Assembly: GCA_022414725.1 (NCBI GenBank)
Contig: CM039464.1
Span: forward strand, 21,531,207 to 21,595,206
DNA length: 64,000 nt
From: Microglena sp. YARC
Lineage: Eukaryota > Chlorophyta > Chlorophyceae > Chlamydomonadales > Chlamydomonadaceae
Reading direction: 5' to 3'
Shown in pieces: positions 54,773 through 64,000 of the stretch. A model generated the notes under the pieces. That model was given only the letters and a program-made list of their open reading frames with translations, searched no databases and was not told the DNA's origin. The position numbers were made by a program, and so were the translations under genes. The first letter of the stretch is position 1. Every line of letters starts with the position of its first letter.

Positions 54773-56734
54773 GTGGAACCTAGTACAGGTCCACTGCCCA
54801 CTAGTCGCCACCCCCCGTCCACCTATTCGGATAGCTCGCGGGAGTTGTTGATCACTTCACCCCCTGCTATACCTGGTGGTTTATACCGGACCAGGCATTG
54901 CGACGATGTGGCCGTCACAGACGATGTGAGTGATGACCTCGAACACTGGTCCGGGTCAGATACTGCGTATGGCTGGGGTGTTCCAGTGTACCCAGGCTTC
55001 GACGATTTAGAGGCAAAGGAGGCCGGCCTTGTTCAACCACGCATGAGTGCTGCGCTGGGGGCTTTATTACCGGTTACTGCTGATACTGCTGATATCCCCG
55101 CTGCCCATGTACAAGTACACTGCTTGTACGTGGGGGCTTTTATTTCTACCTCTACTGAACTCTCTTATAAAGCTGCAATGTTACCTACCAACCCTGACAG
55201 AGATCTCTGGCTGCAGGCTATGAAGGATGAGATGGCCTCCCTCCATGCTCATGGCACTTGGGTCCTCACTCCACAGCCTCCTAGGCAGAGGATTCTATCT
55301 GGCAGATGGTTATTTGTCAAGAAACATGGGGCTGATGGTTCTTTGCGTTTTAAAGCTCGTTTTGTAGTTCGTGGTTTTCTGCAACGTCCTGGGCTGGACT
55401 ACCATGATGTATATGCCCCCGTCTCCTCTAAAGCAGGTCTTCGTGTGCTCCTTGCTGCCATCACTCATAGAAAAATGTTTGTGAGGCAGCTGGACATCAA
55501 GACTGCATTCTTGAATGCCAAGCTGGAACCTGGTCTGGACCTGTTCTGTTACCAGCCTGAGGGCTTTCATGAACTTGGTCCTGACAATGTTCCCCTTGTG
55601 TGCAAGCTGATTAAATCTCTTTATGGTTTGAAGCAGGCACCCAGGGCTTGGAGCAAAGATGTAAAGCAGGTTTTGGTTGCCCACGGTTTTACCATGTGCA
55701 AAGCTGAACCTGCTCTGTATTTCAGGAGGGATTCTACTGGTGGGTGGAGCTATGTCCTGACCTATGTGGATGACTTCATCTGTGCTTTTAGTGAGCTGCA
55801 TAGGTATGCCTTGCTGATCAAGGCTATGGAAGCAGCTGGGTGGGAAGTCAAGGAAATGGGTGTACCTGTCCAGTTCCTTTCATTGGACATGACTTGTACA
55901 CTTGATTCTGACGGCAGGTGTGTTAAGATCGACCTCTCCCAGCACTCCTACATTGTTGAGCTGGTGGAGCAGTTTGGTCTCACTGCTGCTACCAAGCCCA
56001 AGTTTTCAGTTCCCATGTCCAAGTGCACTGTCACTGATCCTCCTGGAGAACCTCTGGCCTCTCATAGCCAGTACCTCTCTCTTGTGGGGGCTTTGCTGTA
56101 CCTGGCTACCTGCACAAGGCCTGATATTTCTTTTGCTGTTAGCTACCTGTCCAGGTTTTCTGCTCAACCCACTGCCCCCCTGTGGGCTGCAGCCAAGCGC
56201 TTGCTTTTGTATTTGAGAGAACATTCCCATCTGGGCCTCACTTAAACTCACAGCCCTGGTTTCTCTTTTACTGTCTTTAGTGACTCATCCTTTGCTGATG
56301 ATGGGTCTGACAGGAGATCTCAGACTGGCTATGCTGTGCTTGCTGGAGGCTGCCTTGTGAACTGGATGAGCAAAAGGCAACCCACTGTTGCTGTTAGCTC
56401 CAGTGAGGCTGAGTATCAGGCCCTGTCTCAGACTGCCAGGGAGGTGCAATGGTTGAAAAAGTTGAGAATTGATCTAGGGCTGCCTTGTGACCTGGTCACC
56501 ATTCAGGGTGACAACTTGGGGTCCTTGAGCTGGGCCAATGACTGTCAGCTGCTCCCTCGCAACAAGCACATTGATGTCATCCATCACTATATCCAGGAGC
56601 TGGTGGAGGATGGCCAGGTGGATGTTGCCTATGTTAACACTAAGGACAACTGTGCTGACCCCTTCACCAAGCCCCTTGATCCTATGGTGTTCTGGCGTTT
56701 CATTCGCATGTTTGGAATGACTGCTTCTCCTTAA
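54773..56734 (+). pseudogene. pol: Copia reverse transcriptase and RNase H, copy 2 (one nonsense codon)
   Basis: Nearly identical to copy 1 over the whole reverse transcriptase, including YVDDF. A TAA at 56243-56245 (TAC in copy 1) cuts the frame before RNase H, which then continues open to TAA at 56732-56734. Here the linker keeps the four-G run lost in copy 1, which shows that integrase and reverse transcriptase were originally one frame. The RNase H motif reads EYQAL (EYQAQ in copy 1). Confidence 0.9.
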
Positions 56735-57104
56735 ACCAAATTTTTGGGTACATGTATTCTAGAATTTTGGTTACATGTATTCTGGAATTTTTGGTTACAT
56801 TTAGAGTTTCTTTAAGTTATCATTGATTGGCATTAGGTTCCTATTCCCGGATCGGGTTTTCTATACCGTTGTTACCCGACTTTGATATTTAGTTGTCCTC
56901 TTATATCCACTTGGCAAATTTTGATTCTTTGCCTTGCTTCATACCTTCCCTTACACCCTTCGGGTTTCATTTGAAGTTTCTCTCGATTTTTATTTTTCGG
57001 AGTTCTTTGATTTTTTTTTTTTTTAATTTGTTACATATAGTTCTATGTCACCAGTGCCATAGGTGGAGTAGTACTATTGTATGTCACCTGTGTCATAGGT
57101 GGAG
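56735..57104 (+). other. 3' untranslated end of copy 2 with polypurine tract
   Basis: Contains a T-run (~57011-57024) and a 27-base repeat present twice (57044-57070 and 57080-57106, the second overlapping LTR3 by two bases), each including ATAGGTGGAGTA. The last ATAGGTGGAG (57095-57104) directly abuts LTR3 and is the probable polypurine tract. Confidence 0.75.
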
Positions 57105-57428
57105 TATCAGCATGTATAGCGGTGCTCTCACGCGTTTTATGACTTGGTGACTACTTATGTACTCCCTTAGAACTATCGGCTCTCCTGAGCCAGCTTCCCG
57201 TGGGACTGAGTCATCTTGAGATGACTCAGTGGCAGCTTCCTGTCACCTACGTCTCCGGTCTGATCTGTACCCTGTTAGGTTCCTGTCTACCGCCTCCTTT
57301 CACCACAGGTGCCCCTTTATGGGTCTCCTGTGTCTGTAACGTTATCCTTGTCTCCGTGTATAGATTGGTGCGTCTGTTCCGCTGCTTTAATCTACTGTCC
57401 ACTCTACCGGAGTGATTTCAAGCTGATA
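57105..57428 (+). repeat. Copia LTR3 (324 bp)
   Basis: Same as LTR2 by eye. Confidence 0.95.
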
Positions 57429-57599
57429 ATACCTTCCCTTACACCCTTCGGGTTTCATTTGAAGTTTCTCTCGATTTTTATTTTTCGGAGTTCTTTGATT
57501 TTTTTTTTTTTTTTTTTTTAATTTGTTACATATAGTTCTATGTCACCAGTGCCATAGGTGGAGTAGTACTATTGTATGTCACCTGTGTCATAGGTGGAG
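57429..57599 (+). mobile_element. Copia 3' end remnant (171 bp) between LTR3 and LTR4
   Basis: Equals the last ~165 bases of copy 2's internal region (ATACCTTCCCTTACACCC to ATAGGTGGAG). It has no primer-binding site and no coding sequence. With LTR3 it forms a 495-bp unit. Confidence 0.9.
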
Positions 57600-57923
57600 T
57601 ATCAGCATGTATAGCGGTGCTCTCACGCGTTTTATGACTTGGTGACTACTTATGTACTCCCTTAGAACTATCGGCTCTCCTGAGCCAGCTTCCCGTGGGA
57701 CTGAGTCATCTTGAGATGACTCAGTGGCAGCTTCCTGTCACCTACGTCTCCGGTCTGATCTGTACCCTGTTAGGTTCCTGTCTACCGCCTCCTTTCACCA
57801 CAGGTGCCCCTTTATGGGTCTCCTGTGTCTGTAACGTTATCCTTGTCTCCGTGTATAGATTGGTGCGTCTGTTCCGCTGCTTTAATCTACTGTCCACTCT
57901 ACCGGAGTGATTTCAAGCTGATA
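57600..57923 (+). repeat. Copia LTR4 (324 bp)
   Basis: Same as LTR2 and LTR3 by eye. Confidence 0.95.
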
Positions 57924-58092
57924 ATACCTTCCCTTACACCCTTCGGGTTTCATTTGAAGTTTCTCTCGATTTTTATTTTTCGGAGTTCTTTGATTTTTTT
58001 TTTTTTTTTTTTAATTTGTTACATATAGTTCTATGTCACCAGTGCCATAGGTGGAGTAGTACTATTGTATGTCACCTGTGTCATAGGTGGAG
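57924..58092 (+). mobile_element. Copia 3' end remnant (169 bp) between LTR4 and LTR5
   Basis: As the previous remnant, with a T-run shorter by about two. Forms a second tandem unit of 493 bp. Confidence 0.9.
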
Positions 58093-58416
58093 TATCAGCA
58101 TGTATAGCGGTGCTCTCACGCGTTTTATGACTTGGTGACTACTTATGTACTCCCTTAGAACTATCGGCTCTCCTGAGCCAGCTTCCCGTGGGACTGAGTC
58201 ATCTTGAGATGACTCAGTGGCAGCTTCCTGTCACCTACGTCTCCGGTCTGATCTGTACCCTGTTAGGTACCTGTCTACCGCCTCCTTTCACCACAGGTGC
58301 CCCTTTATGGGTCTCCTGTGTCTGTAACGTTATCCTTGTCTCCGTGTATAGATTGGTGCGTCTGTTCCGCTGCTTTAATCTACTGTCCACTCTACCGGAG
58401 TGATTTCAAGCTGATA
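58093..58416 (+). repeat. Copia LTR5 (324 bp)
   Basis: One difference by eye from LTR2-4 (TTAGGTACCTG versus TTAGGTTCCTG). Confidence 0.95.
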
Positions 58417-58421
58417 CCACG
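58417..58421 (+). repeat. Right target-site duplication, CCACG
   Basis: Matches 46064-46068. Confidence 0.85.
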
Positions 58422-58474
58422 GAAAACAGGGAGCTTAGCGAATTAGACAGTTTAGAGATGTGCCGAGGTTGTGT
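58422..58474 (-). CDS. Possible minus-strand exon split by the Copia insertion (5' part)
   Basis: Continues the frame of 45903-46063 on the other side of the array (TQPRHISKLSNSLSSLFS). It follows an in-frame TAG that could be an acceptor (GATTCTAG). See the 3' part. Confidence 0.3.
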
Positions 58475-59454
58475 CTAGAATCACCCTGCTAGCTGTAGAC
58501 CCATCAATCAATATGTAGGAGGGCCAGCTTCTTCACAGCTGAGCAGGCAGTCCAATGTTCTGCATCATTTATGATATATATCATGCATGGTGAATACCGG
58601 GGTAGTTTAACACGTATGAGTTTGAGTGTCAACACGCACACTCTAGAGGGGTGAGTGTGTGTTGTCACTCACACTTTCACTGGGATGTGCGTGTTTGTAC
58701 ACACATTTTTTGTAGGGTTTCCCAGGTTTTTGCTTGGATTTGAACCTGGTAACATAGCTCCAGCCAGCAATTTGCTGTTCGCCGTCTTTGGCAGTAAAAT
58801 TAATTATCAGGGAAATGTAACATTTATCATAACATCCAAATGTATATGCGTTCTTATCAAAAACAAACTTGATCCATGCATTCACGGATACGGTAAACAG
58901 AGGTAGCTTCACACGACCTTCCTTTTCTGTATTGCACGTCAGATAATGTAGAGGAATCATTTTGATTTCAGATTGGGAAATTAGGTTCTAATACTTTCTT
59001 CTCGATTTCGGTGAGGCTTCGTCATGACATTCAAAAATCACATGATGTTCATCCTCAAAGGTTCCTGAGTCACATTAATGACACACTCGATCATTCCAAA
59101 GGACAACAACTCGCTTCCATCTATCAGTTACCATCTCCCCAAGGAAGTGGGAGAAAGTTCTGAATGTATAGGGTACATATTGCGAGGTACTTGGGAGGTA
59201 CGTCTCTGATGAGATAAGAAAGCATCTCTGGTTTGCCAGTTTGCGACCCTCGTCCTATGAAGAGGACACCCAAGTATGGTTCACAGCATCCTTCCTTCCT
59301 TGCGATCCAGAGCTTCTATCTCTGTCAGAATCGGATTATGGAGACTGCGCAGCTATAAGAGCTATTACAAGATGAGCAGTCGGCATGGACGCCGACTGAT
59401 GAAAAGAACGACAGTACTGCGTGGCCATACCTGGCCAACGTGGCACGTGGCCAT
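58475..59454. other. No gene recognised
   Basis: 58640-58800 contains a segment related to 35600-35670. Its minus strand has a perfect B-box-like word GGTTCAAATCC (~58740), so it may be a tRNA-derived repeat. The rest is unassigned. Confidence 0.4.
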
Positions 59455-59650
59455 CAGGGTAATTCAAAGTGCGCGCTTTTGCGCTTTTGGGCGCTGACTT
59501 TTAGACCCCCTCTGCACTTTAAGCGCAGCTTTGTGCAACCACCTGTGGGCGCAGCAAGCAATTTTTGCGCTTTTTGCACTAAAAAGCGCAGTTTTTTTTG
59601 TGTTCAAGTGCGCTAAAGCGCTGGCCAATTTGGCCATTTGAAGTACACTG
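59455..59650 (+). mobile_element. hAT-type MITE, copy 2 (196 bp)
   Basis: CAGGGTAATTCAAA at the left, TTTGAAGTACACTG at the right, perfect 8-bp duplication GTGGCCAT (59447-59454 and 59651-59658). Interior similar to 61663-61857. Confidence 0.95.
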
Positions 59651-59658
59651 GTGGCCAT

Positions 59659-60349
59659 AGCTGGCCAACGGCACAGCAGAAGGCACGCCAGGTAATGAGA
59701 CCTGAGTGCTCTATGTCACTCTAGAGACGGCATGAAATAAAGCCGGACAATAACAATTTCTATGGCACTTGTCTGATGACTTGGTGCTGTAGTAAAAGAA
59801 AAGATAATTGAATGAAAGTGCCTCTTTTGTTCCAGTTAACTGGATTCAGTTTCTAAGGTCACACACCTCCATGTAAATTAGTGGTCAGAGATTCATCATG
59901 GGAAGCTTCCAAGGAGTGCACCATGTCACCAACTCAGTAACTCACCAAGTCACCATGTCAAGGGAGTCAGACACATCCTTGCTTCAACAGTCTCTGCGTT
60001 TTGTATATCAGCAAAGGCAACATCCTTCATCATTTCATGGATACGGTACCATCACAGTATTTCAAAAAAGTGTTCCAGAATTCAATCACTGGTTTCAACC
60101 AGTAATACCAGTTGTGAATTGAAAAATTTGTTGACCCCCAGGCCCCAGCAGTCTTGTTTGGGTGGTAGTTGCGGTTTATTATATAATTGTAGACCCCAAA
60201 CGTGTTTCACAGGCAAGGAATATTGGGTCCTCATTGGCGCGACAATGACATTTTAATGAATGGATGTTTTCGAAATGGGATGCTGGCTGGCTGCCTGGAC
60301 AGATGAATTGGCTGAATGCCTAAATATTTGCTTTTGGCCGTTCTGATTA
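59659..60349. other. No gene recognised
   Basis: Contains short CACCATGTCACCAACTCAG-like repeats near 59918-59960. No domain. Confidence 0.4.
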
Positions 60350-60728
60350 TGGCGGAGCCCCCCCTTCTGGCGGGCGGGAACCTCCAGGGTCACCCAGCTG
60401 TCCGCGGACTGCCGGAGCGACCACACGAAGCCTTAGTGCCTTACACTTGCTAACTATACAAGTTCAATGCAGCGTCGCCTGCGACGCTAAAATATGGCGG
60501 AGAGTGATCGCGAGGGAGCGACAGGTGGCAACGGAAGCGAGTTAGTTACGAGACCGTTGGCTGACGTGTCGGGCTTCATCACGGAGGGAAGGAGGGACGG
60601 AGGGACGGAGGGACGGAGGGACGGAGGGACGGAGGGACGGAGGGACGGAGGGATGGATGGATGGATGGACGAACAGACAAATGGGTAACACTGGGGGCTC
60701 CCGCCCCCCAGAAGGGGGGGCTCCGCCA
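60350..60728. mobile_element. Small inverted-repeat element (379 bp)
   Basis: Left TGGCGGAGCCCCCCCTTCTG and right CAGAAGGGGGGGCTCCGCCA are reverse complements; the arms continue less perfectly for ~20 bases. The interior has an 8-bp tandem repeat (GGGACGGA, about eight units, 60590-60655) and a GATG repeat. No coding content and no clear target duplication. Confidence 0.75.
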
Positions 60729-60873
60729 AAAACTGTATCAAGTAACTATCTTGTAACTTACTGGCTTCGGTCCGCTCGATTCCGTTACCAGCACTCTCCG
60801 TATTTTTTCTGCCTTTTTCTTGTCCTCCTATATTTAAAACAGTAGTTTGCTTCTTCCCTAAGATGTTTGGTAG

Positions 60874-60874
<1 letters not shown>

Positions 60875-60917
<43 letters not shown>
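60875..60917 (+). repeat. Poly(C), 43 bases
   Basis: Longest homopolymer in the window. Confidence 0.95.
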
Positions 60918-60919
<2 letters not shown>

Positions 60920-61662
60920 ACGTGGTGGACTGGTGGGGTGGCCTAGTATTGGGTCAACAATGGCCGGTCTACGACATATGCATGATTGCATGGTGAGTGG
61001 TATATTCATTTGAGAATGAAGGTCATCGAACTCCGTTAGGCTTCTGTATAGTCGTATTTTACAGTCCATGCTTCCTTGGGTAACCGATTAGGCTTAAAGA
61101 ATGCCCAACCTCGACTACGGTAACCAAGATACCGTCAATATACATTGTCAGGAGGGGCTGAATTAACAATTCAAGGACCTGGGAATCCACAAGCTGCAAG
61201 AGCATTATTAAGGACCTGAGGTTAACTACCCGTAGTACTACGACGTACTAACTAAGATAAATGATTTTCCTAAACGCTTTTACTGCACGTCTTGATCACA
61301 CTTCTGGATTCGACTTCCGACAAGATATCAGATGTTACTTGCCCTTGAAACATCATTCGTCTTGATCTCGGGGTGCATATTTAGTAAGGGGGTACCGGTA
61401 TGTATCCAGTTTTTCTTTTTTATGAAAGCTCACTTGCTTTCATTTTTTACAACCAGGAGTTCGCCTACATTAGCCCTAGGCTCAGAGGATGCTTGATTGC
61501 TTGCACCCGCTTGTACATATTGGATTGCTTGCTTCAGACCAAGAACCGGAGTAAAAGCAATAAGATATCCTCAGAAGATCCACTGCTCTTCTAGTTTACT
61601 TGGTATTTAGTTAACAGACTAGAAAATGCAGGTATGAGGTATCGCATATTTTGGCTCCCAAT
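60918..61662. other. No gene recognised
   Basis: Moderate AT content, short frames only. Confidence 0.4.
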
Positions 61663-61857
61663 CAGGGTAATTCAAAGCGCGCGCTTTTGCGCTTTTGAGC
61701 GCTGACTTTTTGACCCCCTCTGCGCTTTAAGCGCAGTTTTTTGCAACCCCTTGTGGGCGCTGCAAGCATCTTTTGCGCTTTTTGCACTACAAAGCGCAGT
61801 TTTTTTGTTTTCAAGTGCGCTAAAGCGCTGGCCAATTTGGCTATTTGAAGTACCCTG
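61663..61857 (+). mobile_element. hAT-type MITE, copy 3 (195 bp)
   Basis: CAGGGTAATTCAAA and TTTGAAGTACCCTG ends, perfect 8-bp duplication CTCCCAAT (61655-61662 and 61858-61865). Closest to copy 2. Confidence 0.95.
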
Positions 61858-61865
61858 CTCCCAAT

Positions 61866-63192
61866 ACTGGTAGTCTCAAATGAGCACAAATATTATGTTC
61901 CAGGAGTCTCACAAAGGTTAGAAATGCAAAACATATTTACAGATCAGTGAGGTCGCAAGTTTGCACCCTCCCAGAATATATTTTACCTGAAGGTAGATTT
62001 GGTGCAGAAGTTGAGAAGCTCCCACAAAATGGGTGATGTGACATGCACAAGTAGCATACCAGACCATTTCCAGCCCCTTAAGGCTGGCATACCGACCAGC
62101 TGCAGTCGGAAGTGAGGGACAGAATCGCGCAGTATCTGACGACTGAAAATCTGGCTTTGTGGTGGATTGCGCAATTTGATGGCGATTGATCGATTCCCTG
62201 GCTCAGTCTGTGCTGTGGAGCTCGCGGCAGTCACTTACGTACCCTCGCGTACCCTCGGGCAGCTTTCGGGCAACTTTCGGGCAGCTTTCGCCATAAGGCA
62301 TGGCAGGAGGAGAAACGAAAATATCGACTCCGGAAACTGCTTCAAGTTTGCTTTTGATTTTCACGGGAAAGAAAGGAGCCAAACTCCCCCCCCAACCCCG
62401 CCCCCCCCCGGCCCCCCACCCCGCCCCACCCCGCCCCACCCTAGCCACCCTACCCACCCACCCGCATCCCCGCACCCGCCCACAGGCCGCAGCACCAGCA
62501 GTACCACTACAGTTTGTGTGTGTACGGCTATTTGTACCAGTCACTAGTTGCAGCACAGGACGAGCTTTTGACCAGCCCACTCATGACCACCGCAGTCCAC
62601 TTCACGCATTATATCAACAACTTATTTCAACGCAAGAGCTCCTTGCATGAAAAATTCAAATAGTGTGAACTGAGCTAGCTCTGTTGTTTTCGTCTACCCG
62701 CTCCCCTTCAACCCTCAACGCCGGCATTGGCAGTTTATCTCTACCAATCGTCTCTCTATCTGTCTTGCTTCTCGTTACTCTGGTTGCGCACGACCCCACA
62801 GTATTTTAGAACCTAAAATATAGCAGCTTGGTACAGCCTTGGTATACACTTGTTCGTTCTTTCTTTCGTCCCTCCTTTCAATCAACTTTAGCTAGCATCC
62901 CCTCGCGCTGATTGTCCTTGCTCGAATACAACTGCCATCTATTCAGCCCCTTTGGACAAGCAGTGCTTGCACTAAGAAGAGGAGTCTCTTGGGCAAAGCA
63001 GTGCTCGCACTTCGAAGACGATTCTCACAAGCAAGACGAGCTAGCGTAAGGAACTCACGCCCGTCTTCAGGAATTCAACCTGGCCGAGAGGACGCAGCCC
63101 GTGCGTGACGTACACAGCCTGGCTTAAGCAACACAGCGCTTGGTCTAGGAACACTTGGTGTTCCTCAACAAGTAGTAGGAGCTTAGCATTCC
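61866..63192. other. Upstream region of the 63193 gene
   Basis: Pyrimidine-rich from ~62690. Contains three GGGCA(G/A)CTTTCGGG-like repeats (62257-62290) and a C-rich stretch (62380-62480). 62940-63030 has a duplicated phrase (AAGCAGTGCTTGCACT / AAGCAGTGCTCGCACTTCGA). Probably includes the promoter and 5' UTR of the next gene, but no core promoter element is certain. Confidence 0.4.
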
Positions 63193-63406
63193 ATGGCCAG
63201 TATATGGAGAATGTGCAGGGGTGGTGGTGATGAAACCCCCTCCGAGCCCAAACCCGTCCCTAAAACAAACCCTGCAAAATCCATCACACCAAGTGGGGCT
63301 AATGCTGGAGTTACTGCTGCTCATAAGACCGCCCCGGCAGTCCCATTGGAGGCGATATCACCGGAGAAAGCGTTTAATCTGCGTGATGGCGGACTTTTGA
63401 TTGCTG
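63193..63406 (+). CDS. First coding exon of a spliced gene, unknown function
   Basis: The ATG at 63193 follows an in-frame TAG at 63184-63186, so the start is well defined. The exon encodes 71 residues, beginning MASIWRMCRGGG, then a Pro/Lys-rich linker, then VPLEAISPEKAFNLRDGG and LLIA. It ends at GCTG|GTAGATG in phase 1. The next exon (63846-63913) joins in phase. No domain is recognised, and the gene continues beyond the window. The N-terminal part looks disordered. Confidence 0.6.
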
Positions 63407-63845
63407 GTAGATGTGTCTACCTCCAGGCAGGGGACCCTGGGGACTTCGATGGTGAGCGCAGTGGGGACCCTTGGTAGTGGAGGTGGATGCAGATTACTTC
63501 TGCATGCGATACACACTTGCACCTACATATTACCACACCTGCACGCACACCTCTGCATATACCACACCTACATACACGCACCTATACACACACACGTACA
63601 CACACACACACGCACACAAGGAAATACATACTGAGACGTTCCTGTACACCTATATTAACACTTGTTTGCCAGTAAACTCAACCGCTTACACGCACATGCA
63701 CAACTACAAGTACAAACACACATACAAACACACACAAGAACACACACACCTACACCTACACCTCCGCATACAGTCACATACAGTCACACACAGACTCAAA
63801 AATTGTGAGCTGAGAAGGACACCCTCTGCCCTCTGTCCTCTGTAG
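63407..63845 (+). other. Intron with (CA)n microsatellite
   Basis: 439 bp from GTAGATG to CCTCTGTCCTCTGTAG. 63490-63795 is CACACA-rich, so open frames there are composition artefacts. Confidence 0.65.
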
Positions 63846-63913
63846 GATACCTCATTGCTGCTGCTGCACTTGTGCTGCAAAACAACACCAAAGAACTACA
63901 ATCTGTCATTGTG
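63846..63913 (+). CDS. Second coding exon of the 63193 gene
   Basis: A strong pyrimidine-tract acceptor (CCTCTGTAG) and consensus donor GTG|GTAAGTG. Takes phase 1 and leaves phase 0. It reads YLIAAAALVLQNNTKELQS, a helical, Ala/Leu-rich stretch that continues the LLIA of exon 1. Function unknown. Confidence 0.65.
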
Positions 63914-64000
63914 GTAAGTGTTTGGGGGTGAGAGGTGTTGGTGATGGTGTGGAATGAGGGGAGAAGTGAGGGGCATGGTAATTGATAGTGATGGTGGGTG

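Larger units (their letters stand above)
46069..58416 (+). mobile_element. Tandem Copia-type LTR retrotransposon array
   Basis: Order: LTR1, internal copy 1, LTR2, internal copy 2 (mosaic), LTR3, 171-bp remnant, LTR4, 169-bp remnant, LTR5. Protease, integrase, reverse transcriptase, RNase H in that order defines Copia (Ty1/copia, Pseudoviridae). All LTRs are 324 bp and nearly identical. Only one target duplication encloses the whole, so the array behaves as one insertion that later expanded, or that arrived as a concatemer. Confidence 0.9.

Noticed and set aside
46069..58416. Five independent solo or nested LTR insertions
   Set aside because: Inner LTR ends lack their own target duplications and abut element-internal sequence.
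1..64000. CRISPR array, rRNA or complete tRNA genes
   Set aside because: The regular tandem repeats found are satellites without unique spacers, no rRNA core sequence was seen, and the tRNA-like words do not fold into complete tRNAs.

Overview
This is a repeat-dominated eukaryotic nuclear contig. It contains spliced exons with GT/AG boundaries, Copia-type LTR retrotransposons, several families of small DNA transposons, long microsatellites and a 1,000-base assembly gap. There is no operon structure and there are no prokaryotic genes. A degenerate CCCTAAA minisatellite (about 28915-29220) hints at a plant/algal-type telomere motif, but the species cannot be named from the window. Most long open frames are by-products of low-complexity sequence.

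Layout. 1-9823 is almost pure G/T on the + strand: (TG)n, then a degenerate array with a recurring ~40-base module, interrupted by the gap at 3075-4074. At ~9824 the composition flips to C/A (to ~10460). 11640-12660 is a ~185-bp satellite with hairpin-forming inverted repeats. 13965-17100 is a broken retroelement (multi-zinc-knuckle Gag-like, protease-like and unknown C-terminal parts, then a polypurine tract and an LTR start). 18436-23196 is bounded by perfect 45-bp inverted repeats and holds ~17 copies of a 169-bp tandem repeat. 23217-24655 is a second inverted-repeat element. 25594-26971 and 29326-30634 are a near-identical duplication. 32.2-34.9 kb holds further duplicated repeats.

Two host genes can be supported. 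One on + runs 36340-42472: exons 1-5 and the last two exons join in consistent reading phase and encode a Ser-rich, probably disordered protein of unknown function; one internal connection is unresolved. Another starts at 63193 and runs off the right edge. A third, weaker, exon on the minus strand appears to be split by the Copia insertion at 46068/58422.

The clearest discovery is at 46064-58421: five near-identical 324-bp LTRs, one nearly full Copia coding region, one mosaic defective copy and two LTR-plus-3'UTR remnants, all enclosed by a single 5-bp target duplication (CCACG). The LTRs end in TATCAGC/GCTGATA rather than TG/CA, and gag and pol lie in one frame separated by a single amber codon. 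Three hAT-type MITEs (37329, 59455, 61663), each with a perfect 8-bp target duplication, and several other MITE pairs were also resolved.
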